64,000 nucleotides of DNA from contig CP075493.1 in NCBI GenBank assembly GCA_021613535.1, positions 16,244,001 to 16,308,000 of the forward strand. Reading direction: 5' to 3'. Positions 24,333 through 35,836 of this stretch are shown here, in pieces (position 1 is the first letter of the stretch; each line of letters starts with the position of its first letter). The DNA is from Adineta vaga (taxonomy: Eukaryota > Rotifera). The notes beneath the pieces were generated by a model. The model did not search any database. It was not told the origin of the DNA and saw only the letters and a program-made list of their open reading frames with translations. A program made the translations under genes and the position numbers.

Positions 24333-27300
24333 TATTGAAACAATGCTTTATGTGTTGTATATGCTTCTTCTATATCTTATTATTAAAAAGGACGTATTAA
24401 TAATAAAACAATTGACACGAGTTGACAGTCTTGTCTCTAGTCTTTCTAGGTTTTTGTTTGATCAGGCAAAAAATGCGTTACCAGATAAGATTCTCGTGTA
24501 CTCATATGCTTGTCTGATTCTCTTTCATCCTTATAATTATTGCGTGACTCTTGACTTCTCGAACTGCTTGCCTGATTCTTTTTCTCTTTTTCGCTTTATG
24601 TCTTACATATTTATTTGAAAGAACAATAAATTTGAAAAAAAATCTATTCATATAAAGATCAAGAAAGAAAAATATTGAAGACATTTTATGTACATGAAAA
24701 TTAAAAAAATTGAAAGGATATGGTTGTGAGGGTGAGGGTGGATTAGAGCATGTTGCCTTGGCTCTCAGTCACCCATACCATCAAAATTCTATTCTTTTTT
24801 ATGGGATGCACTTAAACAAGCGTATGTATGTCGTAACATGATGACGAAGAAAAGACAAAGTTTTGATAGTGCTATCTTTCTGCGAATCGGTGATAGATGG
24901 AAAAAGAAATTCATTTGGTGTTTTATAACTCACACCTTGATATGTTTACAGCTAAAACTAGTTTTCAGAATGGACGCTTTGTTATTAGAAAAAAATCGAT
25001 TTTACCAATGTAACGCAATGATGCTGTTTTTCAAACCAGAGTTTTCTATACCTATTTTAGAGATATTTCTTGCTACGTAAGGTTAATATAGTGTACTTTC
25101 TGCCATAATTATACAGAATTAGCATTTAATTTGGTACTATTAACCGTTTTAATCTAAAAAATGATCGGTAACAAATTACATAGAGAATATCAACATGTCG
25201 AAGACAAAAGATACTTTTCTATTTTCTTCATAGAAAATTTATTTGAAACATCAAAGCAAGTACATATTTAGAATCAGCACGTAAAGCTGCATTGAATACA
25301 TATGATTAGATTGAAAAATAGGAACGTTGATTTTTTTCGAAATTTTGACAGACATTAAACATTGAAGAAAAAATGCAAAATAACGTCATCGATTTACGAA
25401 AGAATTTGACAAAGTGTGATCTTTCGTAAATAAAAATATATCCAGTAAAAGCCCACAAAAAATTAGCCTTAGGTATGTATTCTGCGAAGAAAACTGTTGG
25501 GTCATATTAGTGAAAAATCAACTATAGTGACTTTTCGTAACGCGATGATAATATAAATATACTCAGAAGGTGACGGCGGATATTTTGAATTCCGAATCCA
25601 AATGAAAGTTCTGGGAGTATGGTGCGAATCTCGGGAGTATGAAAGCCGCCGCTTCCCTCTAAGGTCAGTATCAAAGATGGGCAAGTCAAGTCCAAAACTG
25701 TAAGGTTGAATAGATAAACACCGCGTATAAATAATTGTTTGTATTCCGAACAAACTTCATTAATATGATATATATATATATAATTTGAAATTGAATTTAT
25801 ATCAATAATAGTATTTTGTTCGGATTACTTCGACATGCACAGTAATCAAGATGAAAATAATGATGATAAATGACATTTTGTTGTTTTACTATTCGTGAAA
25901 CAGTAGCGAGTCATTTTTGTCTTTTTGTAATCACGTGCTGTATTTTCATATGAAATATATTTTTAAATGGGACAAATGAGAGTTAGTTTTTGTTTATCGT
26001 TTATTTAGTACCGCCTGATATTTTTACTGGAGCAAAACTTAAACAGTCTTCTATTTTTCGCTTTTCACATCACATTAAATTTCATGTGCATATATGTACC
26101 CTTTGGCACATTTTTCTTACGAAGACAAGATGTACATGTCGCTTTGCTTACAAAACTAAAATATACACATACATTTTGTTTTAGATTGGCATTAGAAACA
26201 CTAATATCCTATGAATACAGTAATTAATCTAGTTCTTGCCAATAAAATATTTGAAATTCATGAATAAGGTGTGAAATCGACAGAATTCATCGTCTTCGAT
26301 GTGCAGCCAACATTGGTTTAACTGGAACCATGACTGATGCGAGTCGGCACATGTTTTCATAGTATTTTTAGCAAATTTATATGGTTTTAGGGGTTTTGGG
26401 TATAAAGGAAGTGACTTTTGGAAAATCGGATGATTGGAGTCGATAGAGCTCATCGATTTATATCTGGAACCAAGGCCATAATCTTTTGGAACAGGTCTCA
26501 AGGCGAATCGCCCACGGATGTTCTCTGAATTCGACGTTTTTTTTATGTTTTTTCGCAGTTTTTTGGGTTTTTGAAGGCTAGGAAAGTGAGTTGTTGAAAA
26601 TTCTTTTTTTGGAATCGATAGAGCTCATCAAGTTCTACTTGGAACCAGTGAGGTCTCAGTTGGAACGCATAGCAAAAGGAACAAATCCTGGAAAAACTCG
26701 ACTCCGTCGCCAAGATATTCTACGTCTCCAGTGGTATACTATTTCATCATTGTTATTGCAATGATTCTGTTAGTTTCGAGGTAGCAATATTGCGTTGTTT
26801 CTATACTTTGCATCACTAACAGCAATTACAATGGTCTTATTTTTACTAGTTTTTTTTTGCATTCAAGTAATATCACATTTATCTCGCTTTACAGCTGGTA
26901 CAAAAACTTAGAAGTGTAATTAAAACAAAGTTTGTTTTGTTACCAGTAGTTTTTTTTCTCTCATATTCTACATTATGTGTTACTTTTATTTAATGTTGTT
27001 ACTTCAGTAGTAACAGGTTTGTGTTTGTAAAAGAATTCGCTAGTCAACATAGAACAGTGCTTTATACACATTTCATGAAGAGAATAAAACTATCGTTACA
27101 TAGGACCTGTGAGAATTAGTAGTGTAATAATTCATATGAAGAAGTATAAGCATCCCATTCGATATGATGAGAATTTATGTATTGAAATTTTGTTGTGTGA
27201 CATTAACATTCTACTCTAAAGGAAAAATGAGTTTTCCCTAACCTATACAAACGGTTCTGTAGGATAATACGAAACCTTTGAAGGCTTATATTAAACCCTG

Positions 27301-28214
27301 AAAAACCATGATGGTTCAGTGTAAAACCGTGATAATTTCATACGAACCCTAAATGTTTTGCACTGAACCATCACGATTTTTCAGGGTTTAATATAAGCCT
27401 TCAAAGGTTTCGTATTATCCTACAGAGCCCTTTTTCAGTCTACGACACTCGAAGAAGGGTTCCGCCGATTCCGATGTTCGCATTTTGGGAATTTTGGCGC
27501 ATTTGGAAACTTTTATTGTTCTAATGAACCGTTGGTGTAGGTGTGGAAAAGTTCATTTCTTCTTGAGAATATTCCTGTTCTTAGAAGATCATTAAAAAGA
27601 TTTAGTGAGGAATGAAACTCATATTATTAGATTTTCTTCTTTCTTCATACGTTATCTCTCATTTCGCCTATTTTTAAAACAAGTAACGCTGGCTGTGCCG
27701 ACTCACTTTACCCCCGACTCTGAAAGGCAGTTATTTTCTCCGTGTACCCTCACCCTCACCCTACCCTTAGCTCCGTTTTTATTCCCATGGAAAATGAGAA
27801 TGGGAAAATAGGCAAAAAGTCATTCGCGTATGACACTCTTACACGCACCGATGGTTTCACCCAGGCCCATACCTTCACCATCTAGGCTTTCCAGAAGACA
27901 AATTTTTTCCAGACAGCGGTGCTCAGGATGACACTTCCGAGCTGTCCGTAGATATCCAAGCGTGATCAACGAAATCACGTTTTTTTTTATATTGGTTACT
28001 TATTATGTAATTAGCAACAAGTCACTGTGTTTGTCTCTCCGTTTTGATCATTTGAACAGCAGCACAGTTATCTAGTTTTTCGCTCATTTCATTCATTCAT
28101 TTATCAATATGATATATTTTTAAATTCTTATATTTTTCTTTATTAAGAATCATTAAAAACTATTGTATTTGTGGTATTCTTGTATTAATTTGGTTTCGGA
28201 TCTAGCAAATAACA
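24333..28214. other. 3.9-kb intergenic interval
   Basis: No gene is supported. It contains short G-rich and C-rich tracts (GTGAGGGTGAGGGTGG at about 24726; CCCTCACCCTCACCCTACCC at about 27746) that recall degenerate telomere units. Two diverged direct copies of about 90 bp lie near 26385-26475 and 26560-26650; both include TCGATAGAGCTCATC and TGGAACCA. A hairpin element is listed separately. Confidence 0.5.
27253..27429. mobile_element. hairpin MITE, 177 bp
   Basis: The left arm (27253-27321) and right arm (27361-27429) are nearly perfect inverted copies. The left arm reads TCTGTAGGATAATACGAAAC and continues to GGTTCAGTG; the right arm is its complement. The loop is about 40 bp. No coding capacity. 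Confidence 0.8.
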
Positions 28215-31200
28215 ATGAACCTTATTGTAAAACTTGGTTTATTCTTTACGGTGTTCATCGTTGTTTTAGTCGCTGTTCTTGTTCCTGTTATTCTTCATTT
28301 TCGACAAAAAAATGATGAGGCTGTATTACCACGTAAGATCTTCGTCATTATTTATGACTATTCATGTTTGTTCGTTCGTAAGAGGAAACAAGAACACAAG
28401 GAAACACTTCAACCGTTAAAACAACTGAAAAGGCTAAGTGTAGAATGTTTGTAAAAAAATAAAAGAGCACTGCTCTTGACATACAGATATTTATACATTT
28501 GTTTGGATGTGAGTGGATGTAGTTTTTATCTTGTGTTCATACGATCAGAATATTTGACATAAAACCTTCGCTTTCATTGGTTGAAATTTCTAAACATTTC
28601 TATGCATTTTTTTAGCTATGACGACCAATACAGGGGTAACATTCAGGTAAGTTTGTGTTGAAATTTATTTTGCCATTACAAATTTCAAGAATTCACAATA
28701 ATGACGTAACAGATTTTGTGTTTTCTCAATTATGGATGCGTTTAATATTTTTTTAAGTTGTCCAATAAATCTGAGATAAGTGTATTGCAACCGACGTGCA
28801 CGCAGTACAAATAGTACACACTAATCGAATTGAAGCTTTTACTACAAATCAGAATGAATATATTTTGAGAAGTTTAATCAAAATTATTTTGTTATTCATA
28901 TTTTAAATAGCTCCTGGAAGAAGTGTGAAGTTAGAGATGTATATGTACCAAGAGTCGGGTCTAGAAATACTTGCACCCTCCTAATTAACACAATAGATGG
29001 GTTTTACATTTCTATCTATGAAAGACTTCACCGGTAAGTTCCTATTTTCGTTCTCCAATTCTGCAACATTGTATAACCTTTTATGATTTGTATTATTCCA
29101 CAAATATCTTTTCTATATCAATTTTTATTTCGTGTTGAACTGGACAAACTGAATATGTTAGTGAGGATAACTGAGTGTTTGATTCATCTCTCACCTACGT
29201 CTGCCTACTTCATATAATGGGGAGTTTGATTTTTCAGCAAATTAATTTGTAGAAAATTAATCTTTTAACAAAAAAAGTCGCTCTACCACTTTACTGATCT
29301 ACGCCTATGAATAAATTCAACGTGGCTTTATATTTGTAAACATTGACCAGGAATTCGTATGCTTCTGAAACTATTTAGTTCTATACCATGACTCCTCAAG
29401 ACGGCTTTTCAAGTGAATAATTCAGTAAGTAACTTAGATGGTTACTGATCATGAGATTACTGTACTCTCTGAACTTTTTACAGCCACTTCATTTTTATTA
29501 TAATTTGCCGCAAAATCAAATTCCCCATGAATTCACCTATAGAGGCGGCGTCAGGACTTTCATTTAGAGGGGACTAAGCCCCCGCCAATCCCCCTTGGCG
29601 CCGCCACTATTCACTGACTCTAATTACTACCGAAATAGCTCTCAATAATTTCCTTACTATTTTTTTCTCAACGCCACACATATTAACTAGAATGTAGTAG
29701 AAAAGGATCCCACGAATAAAACGTGCTCATTTATTTTGTTATTGTGAGAGATTTTATTTTCATTTTCCGCTGGTCTGCAAACTGTAACAAAAAATAACTT
29801 ACATCAGTTGTATGAGCTTGCATTTTTTCGATTGCCACTGTATATGCATAAATTAACTATCATCTTTGGTATTTAAATCGTTCTACTTCTGGCTGTACTA
29901 GCACATCCTGACTATTTTTAAAATATGTTATAAAAACAGCAAGAAATTAGAGATTTGTTGACAGGACATGGACCAAAAACTACTTAGTTGACGTTTGCTT
30001 TTTATTATTCTAATTTATTTACACAGCTCCTCAACTACTTCAAGAACTACAACAAACAATACTATTTCAAGTGGCACAACTGCAACTATAAATCCTTGTG
30101 AGTGAAAAACAACTTTTTATTGACTGTAACAATGCGTCCTTGGTATTAAAAAGTTTGAATTGTCTATGTGAAACGCTAAGATTTACAACATGCACTATAG
30201 AGATATAGAGAGATATCACATTCGACAGAGTAGAACTATTTTTTGTAGCATTCTACATCGATCATTAGTTCTATGAGACAAAGAAAAATATTAAAATACT
30301 GAATAGAACAGCACTATGAATAAAAGATTTGTACGGTAGCTGATTCAGATCTTAGAAAAAAAGAATTTCCGATACAGCCTATCTAGATAATGAATAACGT
30401 ATTATCTTCTTCTTATTTGTATCATTATTAGGTGTATCTGGTAACTTACGTTGGAACACAACAGGAATCACTGTGCTCGATTCATCACAAATATCATCTG
30501 TCAAAGGTATATATATTGACGGCAATAATGCTTTGTATGTTACAGATGCCGATGTCGTATGGAAATTATTGAATAATGCCACAAATGCGACGATTGTAGC
30601 TGGAATCCGTGGATCAGTTGGATGGGACAGTACTCAACTGAATTTTCCTCAAGACGTTTATATTGATAAATATGGTAACATGTATGTGGTCGATACTTTG
30701 AATTATCGCGTACAAAAGTTTGTCAACGGCTCAACCACTGGAATCACTATCGCTGGTATAACTGGATCACAAGGATCTGCAGCAAATCAATTTGCTGTTC
30801 CATTATATTTTACTTTTGATTCAACAGATACATACTTCTATATCATTGATCTTAGCAATAATAATGTTATGCAATATTTGACAAACTCAACCACAGGTGA
30901 CGATGGAACCCGCGTAGCTGGTGGATATGGAGCAGATAATACGAAGACATCATTAAGTGGAGGTAATGGTATTCATTATTTACCGTTGATAAATCCTGAC
31001 TTATTTATAACAACTAATCGCGGACATACAGTGATGCGTTGGACACCTGGGGCTTCTTCGGGTGTTTTTGTTGCTGGTGTGCCTGGTGTAGCAGGTTCCA
31101 ATTCTACACTTTTAAATCAACCGAGAGGTATCCGGATCGATAAATATTTGAACATGTTTGTTGTCGATTTTAGCAACCATAGAGTACAAATGTTTTGTGC

Positions 31201-31357
31201 GAACAATCCAACTGGTATAACGATTGCTGGCACTGGTATTGCAGGCAATAGTGCAATGCAATTAAATACGCCAAGAGTCATAGCATTCGATACATACATG
31301 AATATGTACATTGGTGATGCTGGTAATAACCGTGTTCAAAAATTCCTCAAATACTAA
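28215..31357 (+). CDS. membrane-anchored NHL-repeat beta-propeller protein
   Basis: Five exons close in phase: 28215-28332, 28616-28646, 28911-29033, 30027-30097 and 30432-31357, for 422 residues. Exon 1 (MNLIVKLGLFFTVFIVVLVA) is a signal anchor. Exons 2-4 encode a linker with SWKKCEVRDVYV and a Ser/Thr/Asn-rich stretch (SSTTSRTTTNNTISS). Exon 5 encodes NHL-type blades: IYIDGNNALYVTDA, VYIDKYGNMYVVDTLNYRVQK, IRIDKYLNMFVVDFSNHRVQM and IAFDTYMNMYIGDAGNNRVQK, each separated by GITIAG-like turns. NHL repeats form beta-propellers that bind protein, RNA or sugar. With an N-terminal anchor this is probably an extracellular type II protein. The ligand is unknown. Confidence 0.85.
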
Positions 31358-32009
31358 AAACTTTATAAACGAACAAATATCCTACTAATATTTTTCTTCA
31401 TTTCTTCTGAACAATAGTTTCTGGTACTTATTAACCCTGGTAAGATGAGGATGGATTATTTTTGTCCGTTCTCTTGTGGAGACACACAGGAATTTGAAAA
31501 AAGGTCGATAGCACGAGGGTAAATAAGGTTTTAATTTTACTACCTTTCCTTGATATTTTAGTTCAGGAGAACAATCTTATTAAAGTTTTTTCTTAATTCG
31601 CATGTATCATTTCCGATATAGTTCCTTTCTCTTTCCTCGTTTTATTCACGCACACACATATATATATATATATATCCATGTCATTTATCTTTATTTTCAG
31701 CTTCTGTAATTTGTGTTTTCCGCGTTAAAGATCATTGTTCAATCTGTATTGTAACGCTTTTGTACCCAATAAACTGAACTAACGTTCACCAACTCAAGAT
31801 TAATTTAGAATATCCATCAATACAAAACTTGAATTTACATAGTTTTATTATACTAGTTTTTATAATAACACGAAAATGAGAAGAACTAGAGCTTTCAGCA
31901 CATCAAGTGCCATCGTCAGTAGGTGAATACTGTTATGATGATGTGGATGATGTTGTTACAGCGAGTGATGGTGAACTATAGTTGATTATTACCGAATACG
32001 AAATACAAA
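31358..32009. other. intergenic
   Basis: 3' flank of the NHL gene. A short (TA)n run with CACACACA lies near 31653-31675. No gene was seen. Confidence 0.5.
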
Positions 32010-32104
32010 GGGTGGGATGGGTGTGTGTGAGGGTGTGGGTTTGGGTGTGGGTGTGAGTCAGACTATACTCTTAATCCACAACCACACCCATACCCACCCA
32101 CACC
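32010..32104. repeat. telomere-like palindrome, copy 2
   Basis: G-rich arm about 32010-32055 (repeated GGGTGTGGGTTTGGGTGTGG), linker GTCAGACTATACTCTTAA (about 32057-32074), C-rich arm about 32075-32104 (CCACACCCATACCCACCCAC). The linker is identical to copies 1 and 3. It ends about 40 bp from the GT61-like pseudogene. Confidence 0.85.
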
Positions 32105-32147
32105 ATGTAGAACGTTTTCTTAAGATTTTATTTCTTCTAAAAGTTTA

Positions 32148-32889
32148 TCAATTAATAATTGATGAATGTTCTCGAGCATCAGTAGCTCTCGGATAATCAG
32201 ATTCATAATCTTGTTTTCGAACATGAATAATATGATTTAATAATGCATCATCCATTGAACCACTCTCACCAATTGTATATCGATGAGCTACTACATTAAC
32301 ATAATAATCCATTACTATTGCATGTGCACCATTTGGTAACATTGGCACTATCAATAATACACCACTAAATAGTGTTATTAATACAGTTGTATTCAATCAT
32401 TTTTCAATTTATTTATTAAATGATACAGTATGCCATTCAATTAGTTCAACATATATACTTGGATAAGTTAGTTTCATAAATTTTTCAATTTTTTCTAAAT
32501 TCACAATGGCACAATGTCTTTTGCTATTCGAATGTGTTCATACAAAAATTGATTTATTCGTTATAATAATATAATGTTTTCGTGGAATAAAATTCGGATT
32601 AAATCCATTATATTTAATTATTTTTGATCTCCAATTATAGAAAAGTGGTTCATGTCCATGATTTTCTTTTATTTTAGCTTTTGAAAAAAGACTTAATTGA
32701 GCTCCAACTATGAAACGATCGAAACAAATATATTTTGTTTGAAAAGATTTCATACAAGTTGTGAATTCTACCATAGATTTTTTTTGTTAATGCAGGTATA
32801 ACATATTGATGATATATTTCAAATAAAGATGTCTTTGGAATATTAGTTAAATTTTCATCAGTAATACTTATTCGTTCCATTGGATACAC
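32148..32889 (-). pseudogene. GT61-like glycosyltransferase pseudogene
   Basis: Minus-strand pieces form a degraded glycosyltransferase resembling family GT61. The 5' part (from 32889) includes IYHQYVIPALTK. A frame change at a seven-A run leads to YICFDRFIVGAQLSLFSK and GFNPNFIPRKHY. Then one continuous frame with three in-frame stops carries NLEKIEKFMK, YPSIYVELIEWHTVSF, TTVLITLFSGVLLIVPMLPN and GAHAIVMDYY. The order (Arg-rich strand, eel-type helix, a hydrophobic strand and MLPNGA) follows the GT61 C-terminal fold, but the assignment is by pattern and moderate. One frameshift and three stops make it inactive unless several very short introns are hidden. Confidence 0.55.
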
Positions 32890-33572
32890 TCTTGCTCATA
32901 CACACTTGACTCTCACACGTTGATAAATACACAAAATCATTGAATCATTATTTCGAATATTGTTTGTTAGAACTCAAATTCAGTTCAACGTTTCGACTTT
33001 TATGTTTTTCATTTACGTACAATAAAACCTTTCCATTCTAAACACCAACGGACTTTTCAAAATCGTTTATAAGAAGTATATATTGTTTTTATTCATTAAA
33101 CTTCGGTGCTTCTGTACGATCTGTACATATCTTTTCCTTCACCTTCACCTTCACCTTCACCCTGTGCTATGAAAATCGTATTGAAGGACCATTGAGCAAC
33201 AAGCGGTTTACTCTCTCTGTTCAATTCATAATCATTTGTATCTTCCAATTTTCTTTCTCTGGTTGTTTCTCTCTAGATGTCAAACGCGAAACTGTCGATG
33301 AAATGCATCGTTTTAATTCAAAATGTATATTGAAATACAAAGAAATGAATAAAGAAATCTACACACACTCGTGAACAAACTAAACATAATAAGAGTAGAA
33401 CAAACCATATTGAGGGTGGCTGAGAACAGCCGCGGATGTAAATATAAGTATCTATTCTTCATTTTGCCCACCCCTTACACGTACTCAAACGCAAACTTAG
33501 GTTCATTCTTTATTCTTTTTTATTCTGATCTTAATACAGTATGATGATAAAGATGTTACTATATTAGTCACA
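32890..33572. other. intergenic
   Basis: A CTTCAC tandem run lies at about 33134-33163. No gene was seen. Confidence 0.5.
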
Positions 33573-35636
33573 TTATTGATCGAGCTGATTGTTTGTGGTA
33601 GTTATCTTTATTTGTCTACGTTTTGCTAACGATAAAATTAGTTTTTGATAGTTATTTAGTTTGTTCAATTCTTCGTCATTACCAGTGTATAATGTTAAAT
33701 GAGCAGTCCAAAGTTCGTTTGTAGACTTTGTAATAGCGTTCAAAAGGAATATTGTTCCTGGAATGAATAGGACTTCCTCTTCATCTTCAATGTGACTATA
33801 TTGTCGAATATTACCGAATGGTTTTTCGGCATTGAGACACTGGATTTGTGCACTGACGTCGATAATAAACAATATTGATTGCGAAATAGATTTCTGTGTC
33901 CCATCTCCAACGAATATCTTAGCCACTGCTTCTGAAAGTGAAGTAGAAAGAAATGTTTTGATGACAATATATCCATTAATATTTCGCTTCAGTCGATTGA
34001 TTTCCTTCATAGTAACTTGTTGACCTCGATAAACGGTATAACTTTGTGAATGCAATGTATGTCGATCAAAGTCTGTATGTATTCTGTCGAGCTGATGATA
34101 AAGATCCAAAATAAAACATCGAAAATCCAAGACAATTTCAGCATCTTCTGATCGAAGCGCACGATTGAGAAGCCGAAAAAGTATAGAATCTTTTGTGTAC
34201 CATCGAATTGCGTCATCGCTACGATAGTTTGCTTCAAATACATCAAGTTTTTTCAATTCAACTTCATTACCCGCACAATACTGTCGACATCTTTTCAGCA
34301 TCATTTGATCAACTGTATGCGTTCTAGTTGAAATATGACGTAAAATATCCACCAAATGTAATAGAACAACATCAAATCTGTCATTTAAATGTTGCTCCTT
34401 GCGATCGGACATTGTTAATTTTATTATCCATACATCATTATCATCAGAGAAGAAAACTGAATTGACGTGAAACGATGTACCAAACGTGAATAGTGTTTCA
34501 TCTTCGTTTTCATGTTCACTTTCTTTTGCAATCTTTGCAAATATATGAAATTTGGCGTCTTCTTTATTTATTTGAATATCAAACAAAACTGATTCGAAGA
34601 GTGGTCTTTGTGATCCTGCTCCGCTGTTGGCAATCGCCACATCGAGTTTACTTGAAGCGGAGAAAAATGTATTGATTGCTATAACACCGCCTACATTTAA
34701 CTGTATTTTTCTCAACTCATCGGGCTTCATATATTGTCCGCGATAAACGTGCGTATTAGTTGTATTATAACTCTGACTTTGTATTGAGCATAACTTCTTG
34801 AGTCCATTATGAAGATCAGCAATATAAAATCCAAAATCTAATATTGCGTCCACATTGTTTGTGCGAAGTATCCTATTGAGTAAACGATAGACAAATGATT
34901 CACGCGTATACCATCGAAGTGCTGCGTTAGCAGTATAGTCATTTTCAAATTCATCGACCAATTCTAAATGTCTTTCATTATTCTTATTAAATTCACCACA
35001 TGAATTAGCCGCTCTAGAGTATTGCGCTATTCTTTTCTTAGCAGTGCGTGCTTCTGGAGTTGTCTGTACCAGAATATCAAGTAATAAATGGAAACATTTC
35101 GATTGCAATTGTTTGGCATAAATAGTTCGTGTTGTAGCCATATTTATTTGAGTAATCGATTCGAAGATATTAGAATGTTCCTTATTTCCTACTAGCATGT
35201 TCATATCTTGTGTAATTTTTGATATTAAAAGTTTGATGTCATCAAATGTGCCACGTACATTAGAATAATCTGTAATCCATGACGCATGACGATGAGTCCT
35301 GTTTTCTGTGGTTAAAATATAAACGTATGGTATTGAAGATAAATCTTCGATAAAGCCAAAAATAAGTTCAGAAAAATAATCGGATACAATCAAGATCAAT
35401 TTATCATTATTAACTACAGATAAATAATTTTTAAAATCGTTCGTGTCGTTAAAGAATTCTAAATGGCAACTAAGCATTTTTATTTCATGAATCAGCATAT
35501 GTGATTCAACACTGCAATTGAAACGATCAGCTAACAGTATTACTGTTATCTCTTCGATGTCATCTGGTATACTATTTTCATCAGCAAACAGAACCGTACA
35601 AGATTCGTCAAAAAACAAACTAGAGAAGAACAACAT
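33573..35636 (-). CDS. protein with Rossmann-like N-domain and two ART (ADP-ribosyltransferase) domains
   Basis: One uninterrupted frame from ATG (35636) encodes 687 residues. Residues about 28-140 form an alpha/beta domain (ITVILLADRF, LILIVSDYFSELI, SIPYVYILTT) shared with the next gene. Two ART-type units follow, each opening with a helical block (RWYT.ES..YRLLNR.LR). Unit 1 has YRGQ at 298-301, FFSASS at 324-329 and EDE-TLF at 378-383. Unit 2 has YRGQ at 536-539, FLSTS at 562-566 and EEE-VLF at 619-624. These match the R-S-ExE signature of arginine-type mono-ADP-ribosyltransferases, which move ADP-ribose from NAD to protein arginines. Unit 1 has SAS where STS is usual, so unit 2 is the better candidate for activity. 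There is no signal peptide, so it is probably intracellular. The target is unknown. Confidence 0.85.
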   Translation of the reverse strand: MLFFSSLFFDESCTVLFADENSIPDDIEEITVILLADRFNCSVESHMLIHEIKMLSCHLEFFNDTNDFKNYLSVVNNDKLILIVSDYFSELIFGFIEDLSSIPYVYILTTENRTHRHASWITDYSNVRGTFDDIKLLISKITQDMNMLVGNKEHSNIFESITQINMATTRTIYAKQLQSKCFHLLLDILVQTTPEARTAKKRIAQYSRAANSCGEFNKNNERHLELVDEFENDYTANAALRWYTRESFVYRLLNRILRTNNVDAILDFGFYIADLHNGLKKLCSIQSQSYNTTNTHVYRGQYMKPDELRKIQLNVGGVIAINTFFSASSKLDVAIANSGAGSQRPLFESVLFDIQINKEDAKFHIFAKIAKESEHENEDETLFTFGTSFHVNSVFFSDDNDVWIIKLTMSDRKEQHLNDRFDVVLLHLVDILRHISTRTHTVDQMMLKRCRQYCAGNEVELKKLDVFEANYRSDDAIRWYTKDSILFRLLNRALRSEDAEIVLDFRCFILDLYHQLDRIHTDFDRHTLHSQSYTVYRGQQVTMKEINRLKRNINGYIVIKTFLSTSLSEAVAKIFVGDGTQKSISQSILFIIDVSAQIQCLNAEKPFGNIRQYSHIEDEEEVLFIPGTIFLLNAITKSTNELWTAHLTLYTGNDEELNKLNNYQKLILSLAKRRQIKITTTNNQLDQ

Positions 35637-35836
35637 TATAAACTATGTATAAATATACGATCTCTTTTCGGACAATCAAAAAATACTTTATAGTATGGTT
35701 CACTGTTTTCTAAGTAATTTAGATCAAATGTCATATAGCACTCAACACTCTCATTATTCTCCTGTAAAATCAGTTAAATATATCATCTCAGAGTATCAGA
35801 TAAACAAAGTTGCTTAGTACTGTAGTAGAGTATGCA

